A stretch of 64,000 bases of DNA. Origin: Winogradskyella litoriviva (GTDB taxonomy: Bacteria; Bacteroidota; Bacteroidia; Flavobacteriales; Flavobacteriaceae). The stretch lies in contig NZ_JABRWQ010000006.1 of assembly GCF_013249065.1 (NCBI RefSeq), positions 1 to 64,000 of the forward strand, given 5' to 3'. How positions within the stretch are numbered: the first letter of the stretch is position 1; each line of letters starts with the position of its first letter. A program made the position numbers and the translations under genes. Below the pieces are notes generated by a model that saw only the letters and a list, made by a program, of their open reading frames with translations, did not search any database and was not told the DNA's origin. Positions 17,119-25,900 of the stretch are shown piece by piece.

Positions 17119-18012
17119 TTATCTCAAAAATTTATCTGCAACATATATTATTTGCAATAATGTGATATAAAATACGCTTGAAAGCATGAGTTGTTTTGCA
17201 GCCTTTATTGTTCTTAGTTTAAACAACTTTAATGCATAAACTAGCATAACCATCCCTAATATAAATACGAGAATAGCACCTACAATAGACAATTTTAAAT
17301 CGCCTGTAAAACCAAAAACCGGCAAAACTGAAGCAATAATAGTCCAAACACTATACATTATAATCTGTACTGCTGTTCCTTTATCTGGTTCACCTGTTGG
17401 TAACATGTGAAAACCACCTTTTTTATAATCATCGTGCAAAAACCAACCTATTGACCAAAAATGTGGAAATTGCCAAAAAAATTGAATAGCAAACAACATT
17501 CCTGGTTCTATACCAAAACTATCTCTTGCCGCAACCCATCCTAACATAAAAGGAATGGCTCCTGGCAAAGCCCCTACAAAAACAGATAATGACGTTTTTG
17601 TTTTTAACGGTGTATAAACGCTTGTATATAAAAATATTGAAATAGCAGCATACATAGCTGTTTTAGGATTAATAACATAAAGTGTAATAAGTCCTAAAAT
17701 TGTAAAAGATGTTGCAATGATAAACGCTGTATTCACGGTCATTCGGCCTGCAGGAATTGGTCTATTTTTAGTCCTTTCCATAAGCGCATCAAGATCGCGC
17801 TCAATAATTTGGTTATAAGCATTAGAAGCGCCAACCATAAAATACCCACCAAAAGCTAATAAAATTAAAGTAGTAAAACTTATGGTCTCAACTCCAAGAA
17901 AATATCCGGCTAGTGAAGAAAATACCACACTTAAGGACAATCCCATTTTAGTGATTTCCTTAAAATCTGTTACAACAGAAGCTGCTGATACCGTAGATTT
18001 TGTACTACTCAA
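17119..18012 (-). CDS. ctaB: Protoheme IX farnesyltransferase (heme O synthase)
   Basis: The 297-residue UbiA-family prenyltransferase has about nine membrane helices and the prenyl-diphosphate/Mg motif NQIIERDLDALMERT (residues about 65-79) plus YTPLKTKT. It adds a farnesyl chain to heme B to make heme O for the oxidase encoded here. The start is a TTG at 18012: an in-frame stop lies three codons upstream at about 18019-18021, and the first internal ATG (residue 23) would remove part of the conserved first segment. The TTG follows a good -33/-7 promoter, and the gene heads the operon with the two subunit III genes and subunit IV. Confidence 0.93.
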   Translation of the reverse strand: MSSTKSTVSAASVVTDFKEITKMGLSLSVVFSSLAGYFLGVETISFTTLILLAFGGYFMVGASNAYNQIIERDLDALMERTKNRPIPAGRMTVNTAFIIATSFTILGLITLYVINPKTAMYAAISIFLYTSVYTPLKTKTSLSVFVGALPGAIPFMLGWVAARDSFGIEPGMLFAIQFFWQFPHFWSIGWFLHDDYKKGGFHMLPTGEPDKGTAVQIIMYSVWTIIASVLPVFGFTGDLKLSIVGAILVFILGMVMLVYALKLFKLRTIKAAKQLMLSSVFYITLLQIIYVADKFLR

Positions 18013-18044
18013 ACTGTATTAATTTATTCTTTTTAAAGCGAATG

Positions 18045-18075
18045 CAAAGATAGATTGAAAATTAAATATGAGCAA
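18045..18075 (-). promoter_or_regulatory. Promoter of the ctaB-oxidase subunit operon
   Basis: On the - strand a TTG at 18075-18073 is followed after 20 bp by TATCTTTG at 18052-18045, a full match to the Bacteroidota -33/-7 pattern. The ctaB start is 33 bp further on. Confidence 0.6.
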
Positions 18076-18230
18076 CGTTATGCTTTAGTTTTATTGATTT
18101 AAGTAAAAGCGTGAATTTTTACATATGTACAAAAAACAATAAACAAACAACAAAATCTATTTTTATTATTCTCCTTTAGAATTTACAAATTAAGCAGATA
18201 TATCTATTCTTTGCGGTTATCAACAACTCA

Positions 18231-20345
18231 CTAAAAATCATTATACCAGTTAAACAAGTCGGTTCTTATACCAAGACTAAACCATACTGAACCATTACGA
18301 ATAGTAGTATCACTAACCGAATCAGGATTATAGTCTCTATAAATAATGTTGGTAAAAACTTTAAGGTTCGTTGTTGGGTTTAATAAATATCCAGCTTGTA
18401 ATTCTGCCATAAAACTATTGGTTTTATTTCCTTGACCTATTTTTATACCTGTGTCTGCATTTCTCGCATTATAATCTCTATAGATATCTCCTCCATATGA
18501 AAAACTATCTTCGTCTGTATTGTAATCCAATCCACGTTGACCAATTATCATCTTAGCATCACCAAACCATCTTAGGTAATTATAGCGACCTATTAATACA
18601 AATTCTCTAAAGTTTGCTCCCCAAAGATGTGCCATTGGTTGATTAAAGTGTCCATAATTTAAAATCTCGGTATTATGAGAATAGGTATATGGTCTAACTT
18701 GATTGTATTCAGCTTGAAGTAATAAATTATCAACTTTAAATGCATTAAAGTATTTGGCGCCTAATTGAAAACCAAATTTATTCTTCCAACTTTTATCTCC
18801 TGCTTTAACATCACTTAAAGAAAATTCATCTAATACAAACTGACCGTATATATTAACTTTATTATTCCATTTATATTTAGAACTTAAACCAAGAATAGCA
18901 TTACCTGCACCTTGGCCTGTTTGAAACTCAATTGCTCTAAAAAAGATAATTGGATTTAGATAATTAACATCAAATCCTCTTCCATTAGTATCAGCCCACA
19001 TTACAGATTCAAATAAACCAATATTTAAACGTTTGTTAACATTCCAACTTAAATAATGATTTGCCATATATTTTGTTAAAAAAGCATCATCAACCACAAC
19101 TTCTGGTCTAACATCTTTTAACCACATCCAAGTACTAGTATATTTTATTTTCCAAAACGTAGCATTTAACTTTAAAAATGGATAAGGGCTTGCAACATCA
19201 CTTTGCAACAAGGAGCGATAACCATCACCAATAAAGTTCTTACCATGTCCGAACTGAACATTAAGAAAATCAGCTGGAGTATAAGACAAATAAGCTTCTG
19301 CAACAGGATAATCGTATGCATCTTCTTTAAATCGCTTAGCAATTCCACGACCAGGAATTATAGCTGGATCGGGACCAAAAGCTTGTAAGCTTTCTGCATA
19401 CTGATTAAAGTAATTTGCAAAGCGACCTTGACTTTCGTATACCGAGGCCGTTAAATTAAATCGTTTTCCCAAACCTGCTTGGATGTTAATACCTCTTGTA
19501 TTATTCCAAGTAGAATTAAAATTGGCATCTGTATCAGTATCCTTACCCATCTGAAGGTCTAATATAGGATCTACGGTAAACCAGTAATCTTTTCCTTGTA
19601 CTTCTACCAAATGCTCATTAAATACTTTTTTCTCTAACCACGTATTTGTAGCCTTTGCTAAACTTTCCTTTTCAGCTTGTATATCATAGTATCTTGCTAC
19701 ATCACTATACACAAATGGTTTTGCTGCTGTATGACTGTTAGTGCCTATTGCGTTCATTTCATCATCAAAACGAGCATAATATGAATGTGTAAATGGAATA
19801 TTTAATTGACTCGTATATTCTAATTTCTCATAAGGTTTTAATTCACTTTCAAGTTGATTAAATTCATTTGAAAGTGTCGCGTTTAAACTATCATTGTTCG
19901 TTAAAACTCTATCTTTTGATGATTTTATAACTTCTAATTTAGGTTCCTTTAATGGAATAGCAATATTAATACTATACTGAGTAAATGTTGGGTTTCCATT
20001 ATATTTAGCAGGTTCTATTTTTGGGAGTAGATTAAATACACGTTGGCTTTCCGTTTTTAATTCTTCATAAATAGCATCTATGTATATTATTTTAAATTCA
20101 CCTTTATTATTAACTTCAAATAGCAACTGAACGATACCATTGTATGCTTCATCTTCTACTATCTGAGGCGTTTTAAAATTTTGGTAGATAAAGGTATTCA
20201 ATGTAAAGTTGAAGCAAGGTTTTAACTGATCTACTCCTACTGAATCACAAGCTTTAAACACAGGAGGTTTTTCATAAGAAGAAAATGTTTGAGCATAACC
20301 TATAGAAGACAATAGTAAAACAGCAAATAGCAAAATGCGCTTCAT
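18231..20345 (-). CDS. RemB-like gliding-motility outer-membrane protein with TonB-C-like N-terminal domain
   Basis: The 704-residue protein has a signal peptide (MKRILLFAVLLLSSIGYAQT). Residues about 28-132 resemble the C-terminal domain of the two TonB proteins encoded next door: VFKAC, a second Cys 11 residues later, a region VQLLFEVNNKGEFKIIYI, and RVFNLLPKIEPAKYNG (TonB: RVISQLPKMKPGKQRG). From about 190 to the C-terminus the sequence is an amphipathic beta-barrel of the RemB/Wzi sort, with FGHGKNFIGDGYRSLLQSD and many alternating aromatic strands. RemB is linked to gliding motility in Flavobacterium. I use the ATG at 20345; a GTG two codons upstream is possible. The family name rests on memory of motifs, so the function is probable and not proven. 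Confidence 0.7.
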   Translation of the reverse strand: MKRILLFAVLLLSSIGYAQTFSSYEKPPVFKACDSVGVDQLKPCFNFTLNTFIYQNFKTPQIVEDEAYNGIVQLLFEVNNKGEFKIIYIDAIYEELKTESQRVFNLLPKIEPAKYNGNPTFTQYSINIAIPLKEPKLEVIKSSKDRVLTNNDSLNATLSNEFNQLESELKPYEKLEYTSQLNIPFTHSYYARFDDEMNAIGTNSHTAAKPFVYSDVARYYDIQAEKESLAKATNTWLEKKVFNEHLVEVQGKDYWFTVDPILDLQMGKDTDTDANFNSTWNNTRGINIQAGLGKRFNLTASVYESQGRFANYFNQYAESLQAFGPDPAIIPGRGIAKRFKEDAYDYPVAEAYLSYTPADFLNVQFGHGKNFIGDGYRSLLQSDVASPYPFLKLNATFWKIKYTSTWMWLKDVRPEVVVDDAFLTKYMANHYLSWNVNKRLNIGLFESVMWADTNGRGFDVNYLNPIIFFRAIEFQTGQGAGNAILGLSSKYKWNNKVNIYGQFVLDEFSLSDVKAGDKSWKNKFGFQLGAKYFNAFKVDNLLLQAEYNQVRPYTYSHNTEILNYGHFNQPMAHLWGANFREFVLIGRYNYLRWFGDAKMIIGQRGLDYNTDEDSFSYGGDIYRDYNARNADTGIKIGQGNKTNSFMAELQAGYLLNPTTNLKVFTNIIYRDYNPDSVSDTTIRNGSVWFSLGIRTDLFNWYNDF

Positions 20346-20416
20346 AAACACTAATTTTTAATGCTGGAAAGATACTTATTTTTTTTAGTAACCTGAGCCT
20401 GAAATTTTACATAAAA

Positions 20417-20443
20417 AAACCGTTATTAAAATAATAACGGTTC
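20417..20443 (-). terminator. Rho-independent terminator after first tonB-like gene
   Basis: AACCGTTATT and AATAACGGTT form a 10-bp stem with a 5-base loop; on the - strand seven Ts follow. It lies between the tonB-like gene and the RemB-like gene. Confidence 0.8.
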
Positions 20444-20467
20444 TAAATTTTAGGCTAACTATTTACA

Positions 20468-21262
20468 TTAGTTTCTTATTTCGAACATAATTGGTAATGT
20501 ATAAATAACACCAACTGGAACATTACGTTGTAAACCAGGTTCCATTTTTGGAAGTTTATTTATAACTCTATTTGCCTCTTTCTCTAAAGCTATATGAGAA
20601 CCTTTAATTTTAATATCTGTAATATCACCGTTTTTATCAATAGTAAATTGAGTATGGATTCTTTGTCTACCAGAAAGACCATACTTGTAACCAATATTTG
20701 TATTAAATTTATTATTTATTAGTTTAGAAATTCTTTCAGACATACATTTCTTTCGTTTGTTATTGCTGTCGTACTTTTCACAACCAGGATAAACCGGCAC
20801 TTTTTCTATGGCTATAAATGGTATATCATCCAATTCTGTTGGTTCTTCTATAACATTTATATCTCCAACTTTAACTGGTTGTTTAGATATAATTGGGTCG
20901 TTTTCTGTTTTAATAATGGTTTTAATAACTGGCACATCATTCTCAACAACTTTAACTTTATCTATTAATTTGACACTTGGTGCAGGTTCAGGAGTTTTAG
21001 GCTCAATAACTTCTTCTATAAAAGGTGGTACATAATCAATTAGAAGAGGATCTATTTGAGCTGTTTCATCTTTAATAAAATCGATTTTTTTTTCTTGAAA
21101 TTGCATTTCAAAAAGAGCATAGGTACCCAATAAACAAAGTATCAACCCTATTTGGAAATAAAGGGTTGAGTTTTTTTGTAAATTTGCATCATGCTTTTGT
21201 GATTTCTTTGCTTCAGTTGTGCTCTGACCAGCAAAACCGAAGTCTTTCTTAGAATTTTTCAT
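20468..21262 (-). CDS. Energy transducer TonB, copy A
   Basis: The 264-residue protein has a cytoplasmic N-terminus of about 33 residues, one membrane helix (about 34-52), a periplasmic linker with Pro-Glu pairs (EPKTPEPAPSVK) and a C-terminal TonB domain (about 155-264) with YPGCEK, GRQRIHTQFTIDKNGDITDI and RVINKLPKMEPG. TonB couples the proton motive force of ExbBD to TonB-dependent receptors. Two Cys (161 and 173) are placed as in the second copy and in the RemB-like protein. The gene has its own terminator; a second tonB lies upstream on the same strand. Confidence 0.92.
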   Translation of the reverse strand: MKNSKKDFGFAGQSTTEAKKSQKHDANLQKNSTLYFQIGLILCLLGTYALFEMQFQEKKIDFIKDETAQIDPLLIDYVPPFIEEVIEPKTPEPAPSVKLIDKVKVVENDVPVIKTIIKTENDPIISKQPVKVGDINVIEEPTELDDIPFIAIEKVPVYPGCEKYDSNNKRKKCMSERISKLINNKFNTNIGYKYGLSGRQRIHTQFTIDKNGDITDIKIKGSHIALEKEANRVINKLPKMEPGLQRNVPVGVIYTLPIMFEIRN

Positions 21263-21320
21263 AATACTATTATTTAAATGTTAATATTATGTCAAAGTCA
21301 CAATAAGCATACCAAAAACG

Positions 21321-21354
21321 AAAATCCCGTCCAATTAATTTTGAACGGGATTTT
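21321..21354 (-). terminator. Likely terminator after second tonB-like gene
   Basis: AAATCCCGT and ACGGGATTT pair across a 14-base loop between the two tonB genes. The - strand T run is interrupted (TTTTCGTTTTT), so termination may be partial. Confidence 0.55.
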
Positions 21355-21377
21355 TATTATGGTAAAAAATATATTTA

Positions 21378-22106
21378 TTAGTCTTGTACTTGGAATACAA
21401 TTGGAATTGAGAATGGCATTACCACTGCTTTTCCTCTTTGTTTCCCAGGCTTCATTTTAGGTAATTGACTAATTACTCGTTTTGCTTCTTTTTCTAATCC
21501 TGGGTGAGGACCACGAGCTACAATACTAGAAATGTTTCCTGATTTATCTACTTTAAACTGTACAAAAATTCTCTTCTTTCCTGGAGGCAAGCCTAAGTCA
21601 CCCGCTAATTCTGTATTAAACTTTTTACTGATGAATTTATTCACCTTTTCGTTCATACATTCTTTTTTAGCCGCATTACCTTTCTTTTTCTCACAACCTG
21701 GAAAAACAGCAACGTTTTCAATAACGTTAAAAGGTACTTCAATATCTTCTTCAACTTCTACTACCTCTACTTCTTCAATTTCAACAATTTCTGTTTCCAT
21801 CTCTGTTTCAGTAGATTCAATTACGGTTTCTTCAACTTCAACCTCATCTTCTACAACTTCAATAACTTCTGGAGCTGATGGTGGTGGAGGTGGTGGAGGT
21901 GGAGGTGTTGCAATTTGTTCTGTAATTGGCACTTCTTCCTCTAATTCATCATCTAGATTAAGCGTGTCAGCTACGACATCACTTTTATCATAAGTTTTAT
22001 AATTAATCGCCATATAAGTAATGCCTAACATTAGTGCTAGACCAACAGCAAAGTACAATGAGCTGTTACGACTCACGTCCGATTTCGGATTCTTTTTAGG
22101 TTCCAT
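21378..22106 (-). CDS. Energy transducer TonB, copy B, with polyproline and acidic linker
   Basis: The 242-residue protein has a membrane helix at about 16-35, nine consecutive prolines (68-76), a strongly acidic Glu/Val-rich linker (about 79-127) and a TonB C-terminal domain (about 132-242) with FPGCEK, KRIFVQFKVDKSGNISSI and RVISQLPKMKPGKQRG. The acidic rigid linker differs sharply from that of copy A. Cys138 and Cys150 match the Cys pair of the other copy. The two copies may serve different receptors, such as the one in the sugar locus at 39.9-42.6 kb; this pairing is not shown by the sequence. Confidence 0.92.
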   Translation of the reverse strand: MEPKKNPKSDVSRNSSLYFAVGLALMLGITYMAINYKTYDKSDVVADTLNLDDELEEEVPITEQIATPPPPPPPPPSAPEVIEVVEDEVEVEETVIESTETEMETEIVEIEEVEVVEVEEDIEVPFNVIENVAVFPGCEKKKGNAAKKECMNEKVNKFISKKFNTELAGDLGLPPGKKRIFVQFKVDKSGNISSIVARGPHPGLEKEAKRVISQLPKMKPGKQRGKAVVMPFSIPIVFQVQD

Positions 22107-22154
22107 AGTATTGTTTTTATTATAACATCGCTAATTTAACTAATAAATTATAAA

Positions 22155-22169
22155 AAAAGCAAGGCTTTA
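22155..22169 (-). terminator. Short hairpin with T run after VanZ-like gene
   Basis: AAAGC and GCTTT pair around a 3-base loop right after the VanZ-like stop; on the - strand the stem runs into seven Ts. The stem is short, so this is a tentative terminator. Confidence 0.4.
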
Positions 22170-22171
22170 GG

Positions 22172-22534
22172 TTATTTTAATTTATCTGTGTTTAATTGTA
22201 CTGCAATTAACGTACCAAAAATAGCACCAATAGTATTTGCAATTAAATCATATGTGTCGTAAGATCTATTAGGATTAACGTAATACTGAAGCAGTTCTAA
22301 TACAAATCCTAGAAATGCTGCCAAAAAAAATACGCCAAATGGTACATATTTTGTTTTGTAAGGCTTTAAATAAAATGCCCATAAAAATGCTAAACCCAAA
22401 TAAGCTACTATATGATAAATTTTATCATCAAAAGAAGACCCTAAACTGGGCACTCCTTTTAAGGTAATTAAACTTGCAATTATTAATGCCAATGTGTAAG
22501 TAATTGACAAAGGCAAAAGTATTTTTTTAACCAC
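22172..22534 (-). CDS. VanZ-like family membrane protein
   Basis: The 120-residue protein has four hydrophobic segments and the VanZ-family motifs [19 protein letters not shown] and ELLQYYV...[18 protein letters not shown]. VanZ was named for teicoplanin resistance, but the wide family has no settled function and this short form gives no reason to infer drug resistance. The start is a GTG at 22534 that overlaps the end of gcvH by 8 bp, so the two genes are co-translated. Confidence 0.85.
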   Translation of the reverse strand: MVKKILLPLSITYTLALIIASLITLKGVPSLGSSFDDKIYHIVAYLGLAFLWAFYLKPYKTKYVPFGVFFLAAFLGFVLELLQYYVNPNRSYDTYDLIANTIGAIFGTLIAVQLNTDKLK

Positions 22535-22907
22535 TTATTAATGCTTTATACGCATCTGCAGACAATAAACCATCTATTTGCGAAGCATCTGATAGTTTTA
22601 ACTTTATCATCCAACCGTCTCCATAAGGATCAGAGTTTACTTTTTCTGGTTCATCTTCTAAACCTTCATTAAACTCTATAATTTCACCAGATAATGGTAA
22701 AAATAAATCCGATACTGTTTTTACGGCTTCAACCGTACCAAACACTTCTTCAATATCTAAAGTTTCATCTAAAGTATCTACTTCTACATAAACAATATCA
22801 CCTAATTCGCTCTGTGCAAAATCTGTAATACCAATTGTAGCTATATCGCCTTCAACTTTAACCCACTCGTGATCTTTTGTGTATTTTAATTCTGATGGTA
22901 TATTCAT
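22527..22907 (-). CDS. gcvH: Glycine cleavage system H protein
   Basis: The 126-residue protein matches GcvH end to end: [28 protein letters not shown], and the lipoyl site [13 protein letters not shown] with Lys63. The lipoyl arm carries the aminomethyl group between the P, T and L proteins in glycine degradation. The other glycine cleavage genes are not in the window. A good promoter lies 27 bp upstream, between gcvH and sprA, so gcvH and the overlapping VanZ-like gene form a separate unit. The leader is too short for a glycine riboswitch. Confidence 0.96.
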   Translation of the reverse strand: MNIPSELKYTKDHEWVKVEGDIATIGITDFAQSELGDIVYVEVDTLDETLDIEEVFGTVEAVKTVSDLFLPLSGEIIEFNEGLEDEPEKVNSDPYGDGWMIKLKLSDASQIDGLLSADAYKALISG

Positions 22908-22933
22908 TTTATTCTTTAATATAATTAGTATAA

Positions 22934-22964
22934 CAAATGTAAATTTTTAATACTTTCAATTCAA
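22934..22964 (-). promoter_or_regulatory. Promoter of gcvH
   Basis: On the - strand TTG at 22964-22962, 20 bp spacing, then TACATTTG at 22941-22934; both boxes fit the Bacteroidota pattern. The -33 box begins only 3 bp after the sprA stop codon. Confidence 0.6.
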
Positions 22965-22966
22965 AT

Positions 22967-25900
22967 TTAATTTCCAAAATTATATCGTAATGTAATTCCT
23001 GATCTTAAAGATGTTTGTGGGAACGATGTTGAAATTGCAAAATCTGAGAACGTATAATCAAAATAGAAAATGGCAGTTAAGTTTTTACTAAAAGCGTAGT
23101 CTGCTGTATATTTTAATCCCCAAATTGTTTGACCTGCTGTAATTTGATTATTCTCTATATCTAAATATCTAATAATCGTTTTATTATCTCTTACAGAAAT
23201 ATCGGCACGCATATTTAAATCACTAACAATGATTTGTTTTGGTCCTGCTAATTGTGATCGAATTCTTAAATCTTTAAATCTATATCCTAATCCAAGTGTA
23301 TATTCTTTGCCTTGAATTTCTGTCATTAAATTATTATCGAAACTTAGTGATAACACTCTATCTGTTTTAATTTCTGCTAAGACTTTAATAGAATTTTTCA
23401 TTTCAAAATCTAAACGCATTAAAGGACTAAACTGTTCTTCTAAGTTAATGTTACTAAAAAGGGTTTCATTTTTATAATTACCAGAAGCGTCCTTAACATC
23501 ATCCATCTGTTCACCATAGGCCAGACCAGGAACTAAATCTTCTGTCACTAAATCTAAATTAGTTCTAAATTGATTAATCGTATAACTAGATCTGTATCCA
23601 TGCTGAATTGAAAAACGTCTAAAATTCTTTTTAAACCATGGGATTTTCATTAACCCAGTATATTTTAAAGTCCAATTTGGAATTGGTACATCTCTAAAGG
23701 CTCCAGTACTTACTTTATCTGGATTTGTACCTTGATACGCAGACAAAAAAGCGGGTAATAACACGCGTTGACTATTTTTACCAAAACCCTCTGGGTAACC
23801 TTCTGCATCTGTAGCGTATGGTGTATCTCCATAAAACTCTTTTGCTAAACGATTAGCAATAACTAATCTGTTAGCTCTAAAATCATCAAAAGTTTGTGAT
23901 TGATTTTCATCACTTGATTTAAAAGCTGTTTTTATTAATGCGGTAGATATATTGAAATTACCAAATGAATTTGTTATTAAATCATCGTATCTATCACTTA
24001 GTCCATCTAAATCTTCATCTATGGCTTGAAAACTCTCAGACATGTTTTCTGCAAAAGTTCTATTACCTATAAGATCTATTTTTAAATCTCGCATTGGTTC
24101 TATATTGGCAGAATAAACCAATGATGTATTTTTTGTTTCGGTGTATTGTTGATTAAGATCAGGAAATACCGTTAACCATCCATTTCTAGCAGCCAAATCC
24201 CTAATATCTTGCTGACTACCAAAGGTATAACCTAATGTTGGTTTTAAAGTCCCAACAAAACCAGGTGTTTGTAAATATCCAGGCAGAAAAGTTCCGTTGT
24301 TTTCCGTGTAACCTAACTGAATACGTTTTACCATTGTTACTATGTCTACAACTGTATTATACGCTTTTTTTCCTGTACTTAGTTTATTTGGATTTTTTGT
24401 TTTTTCTTTATCAGCAATTGAGTTATTTGGTGTTGCAGAGCGATCTCTTGTGCTAATAGTTCTGGTACGTCCTCTACTTTTCTTTTTACCTTTTCTAACC
24501 AAACCTATGGTTTTATATAAGGTTTCCATATTAAGTGTAGAGTTAATATTATGTGTATTAGAATTTTGTATAGAATGGCCTAAATTATAAGTGTTATAAA
24601 CACCTGGATTATCTGGATCTTCTACTTCTAAGCCTTCATTTAAATCAGATCCCTTTTGCCATTGAAAAGCGCCATTATAGGAGTATGTTGCTCTTAAAAA
24701 GCTTAAAGCAGGAATTTTATATAATGGCACCTCATAATTAACTTGTAGCTGTTGTGTTTGATAATTAGGATCTCCAAAATCAAAGAAACCATCCCAAACA
24801 TCTAGTTCAGAATCTTGACTTCCGCTAAGATTATCATCTATAAAATAATTACGAACAATATTTGTATTTGCCGCAGAAAAATTTAAACTTAAAGCGTCTG
24901 TTATATTGTAATTTATAGCATACTGAAAATCGAAAGTATAATTTCTTCTAAATAATTCTTCTATACCAATATTATCGCCACCTAATTCTACTTCTCTAAA
25001 TTTTTGTTTACTAAACTGTCTATTAATATCTGTATTAACTGAAAAGCTAGATGGTAATAAGTTAAGGTTAAAGTCTTTTAAAACCTTCCAATATTTCCCT
25101 GTAAAAAGAGAATCGTTCTTTTTAAATGGTTCTATTTTTATGGGCTCAAATGCATAATTATAATTGGCACCTGCTCTTACGGTTTGATCTAATGCACTTT
25201 CAATTTCAAAATCTCTGTGTTCTACTTTATTATAAGAATAGTTTAATGTTAGGTTTTCTACATCGTAAAAGTGCTTTTTAGATTCTGGGCCTTTTTGTTT
25301 TCTAACACCTATAAAGTTAATACTTTTTCGTTTGGTATAATCTTCTGATTGTTCTCTAATACGATCTTCGTCTGCGCTAGTTTCTGCTGCATCTATGCGA
25401 GAATCTAATGTAAGGTCATTATAATATTGGTCGAATTTTGGTGTTACCAATTCTTCACTTTGCGCATAATTAAACGGAATCTGTACACCCCATTTTTTTG
25501 GTAATAGCTGCCCTAATTGCATATTAGTAACAACATCGTATTGCTGTACATCTTCTAAGCTTCTTTCATTTGGCCCTTGCTCTATTCCTCCAAATCCTAT
25601 GGTGCTTCTGCTTCCTGTTGCACTAAAGTCTGCGAAATCTGCAAGGTTAGTATCCATGCTTACTACAGCAGCCCAACCACCTTCGTTTTCTAAACCAGAC
25701 ATCCTTAATTCGTTAAACCAAACTTCTCCACAAACACTTTCTACATTATTGCTGTTTTTTACACCAACCATTAGAACTCTAATATCTCCAAAATTAGGGT
25801 TACCTTTTATAGCAACACGTTGCTGACCAATAGCTACTGTTCCAAATTCATCAACCGAGTTCTCACTGACTTCACCATCTATAACATTGTAAAATGTTGG

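Noticed and set aside
21532..21993. 153-residue Ser/Thr/Gly-rich frame on the + strand
   Set aside because: It is the mirror of the acidic and polyproline linker of TonB copy B; the repeats in it are a by-product of the tonB codons.
22172..22534. VanZ-like gene as antibiotic resistance factor
   Set aside because: It is a short member of a broad membrane family and is coupled to gcvH; no van genes are present.
22908..22966. Glycine riboswitch before gcvH
   Set aside because: Only about 20 bases lie between the promoter and the ATG, too short for the aptamer.
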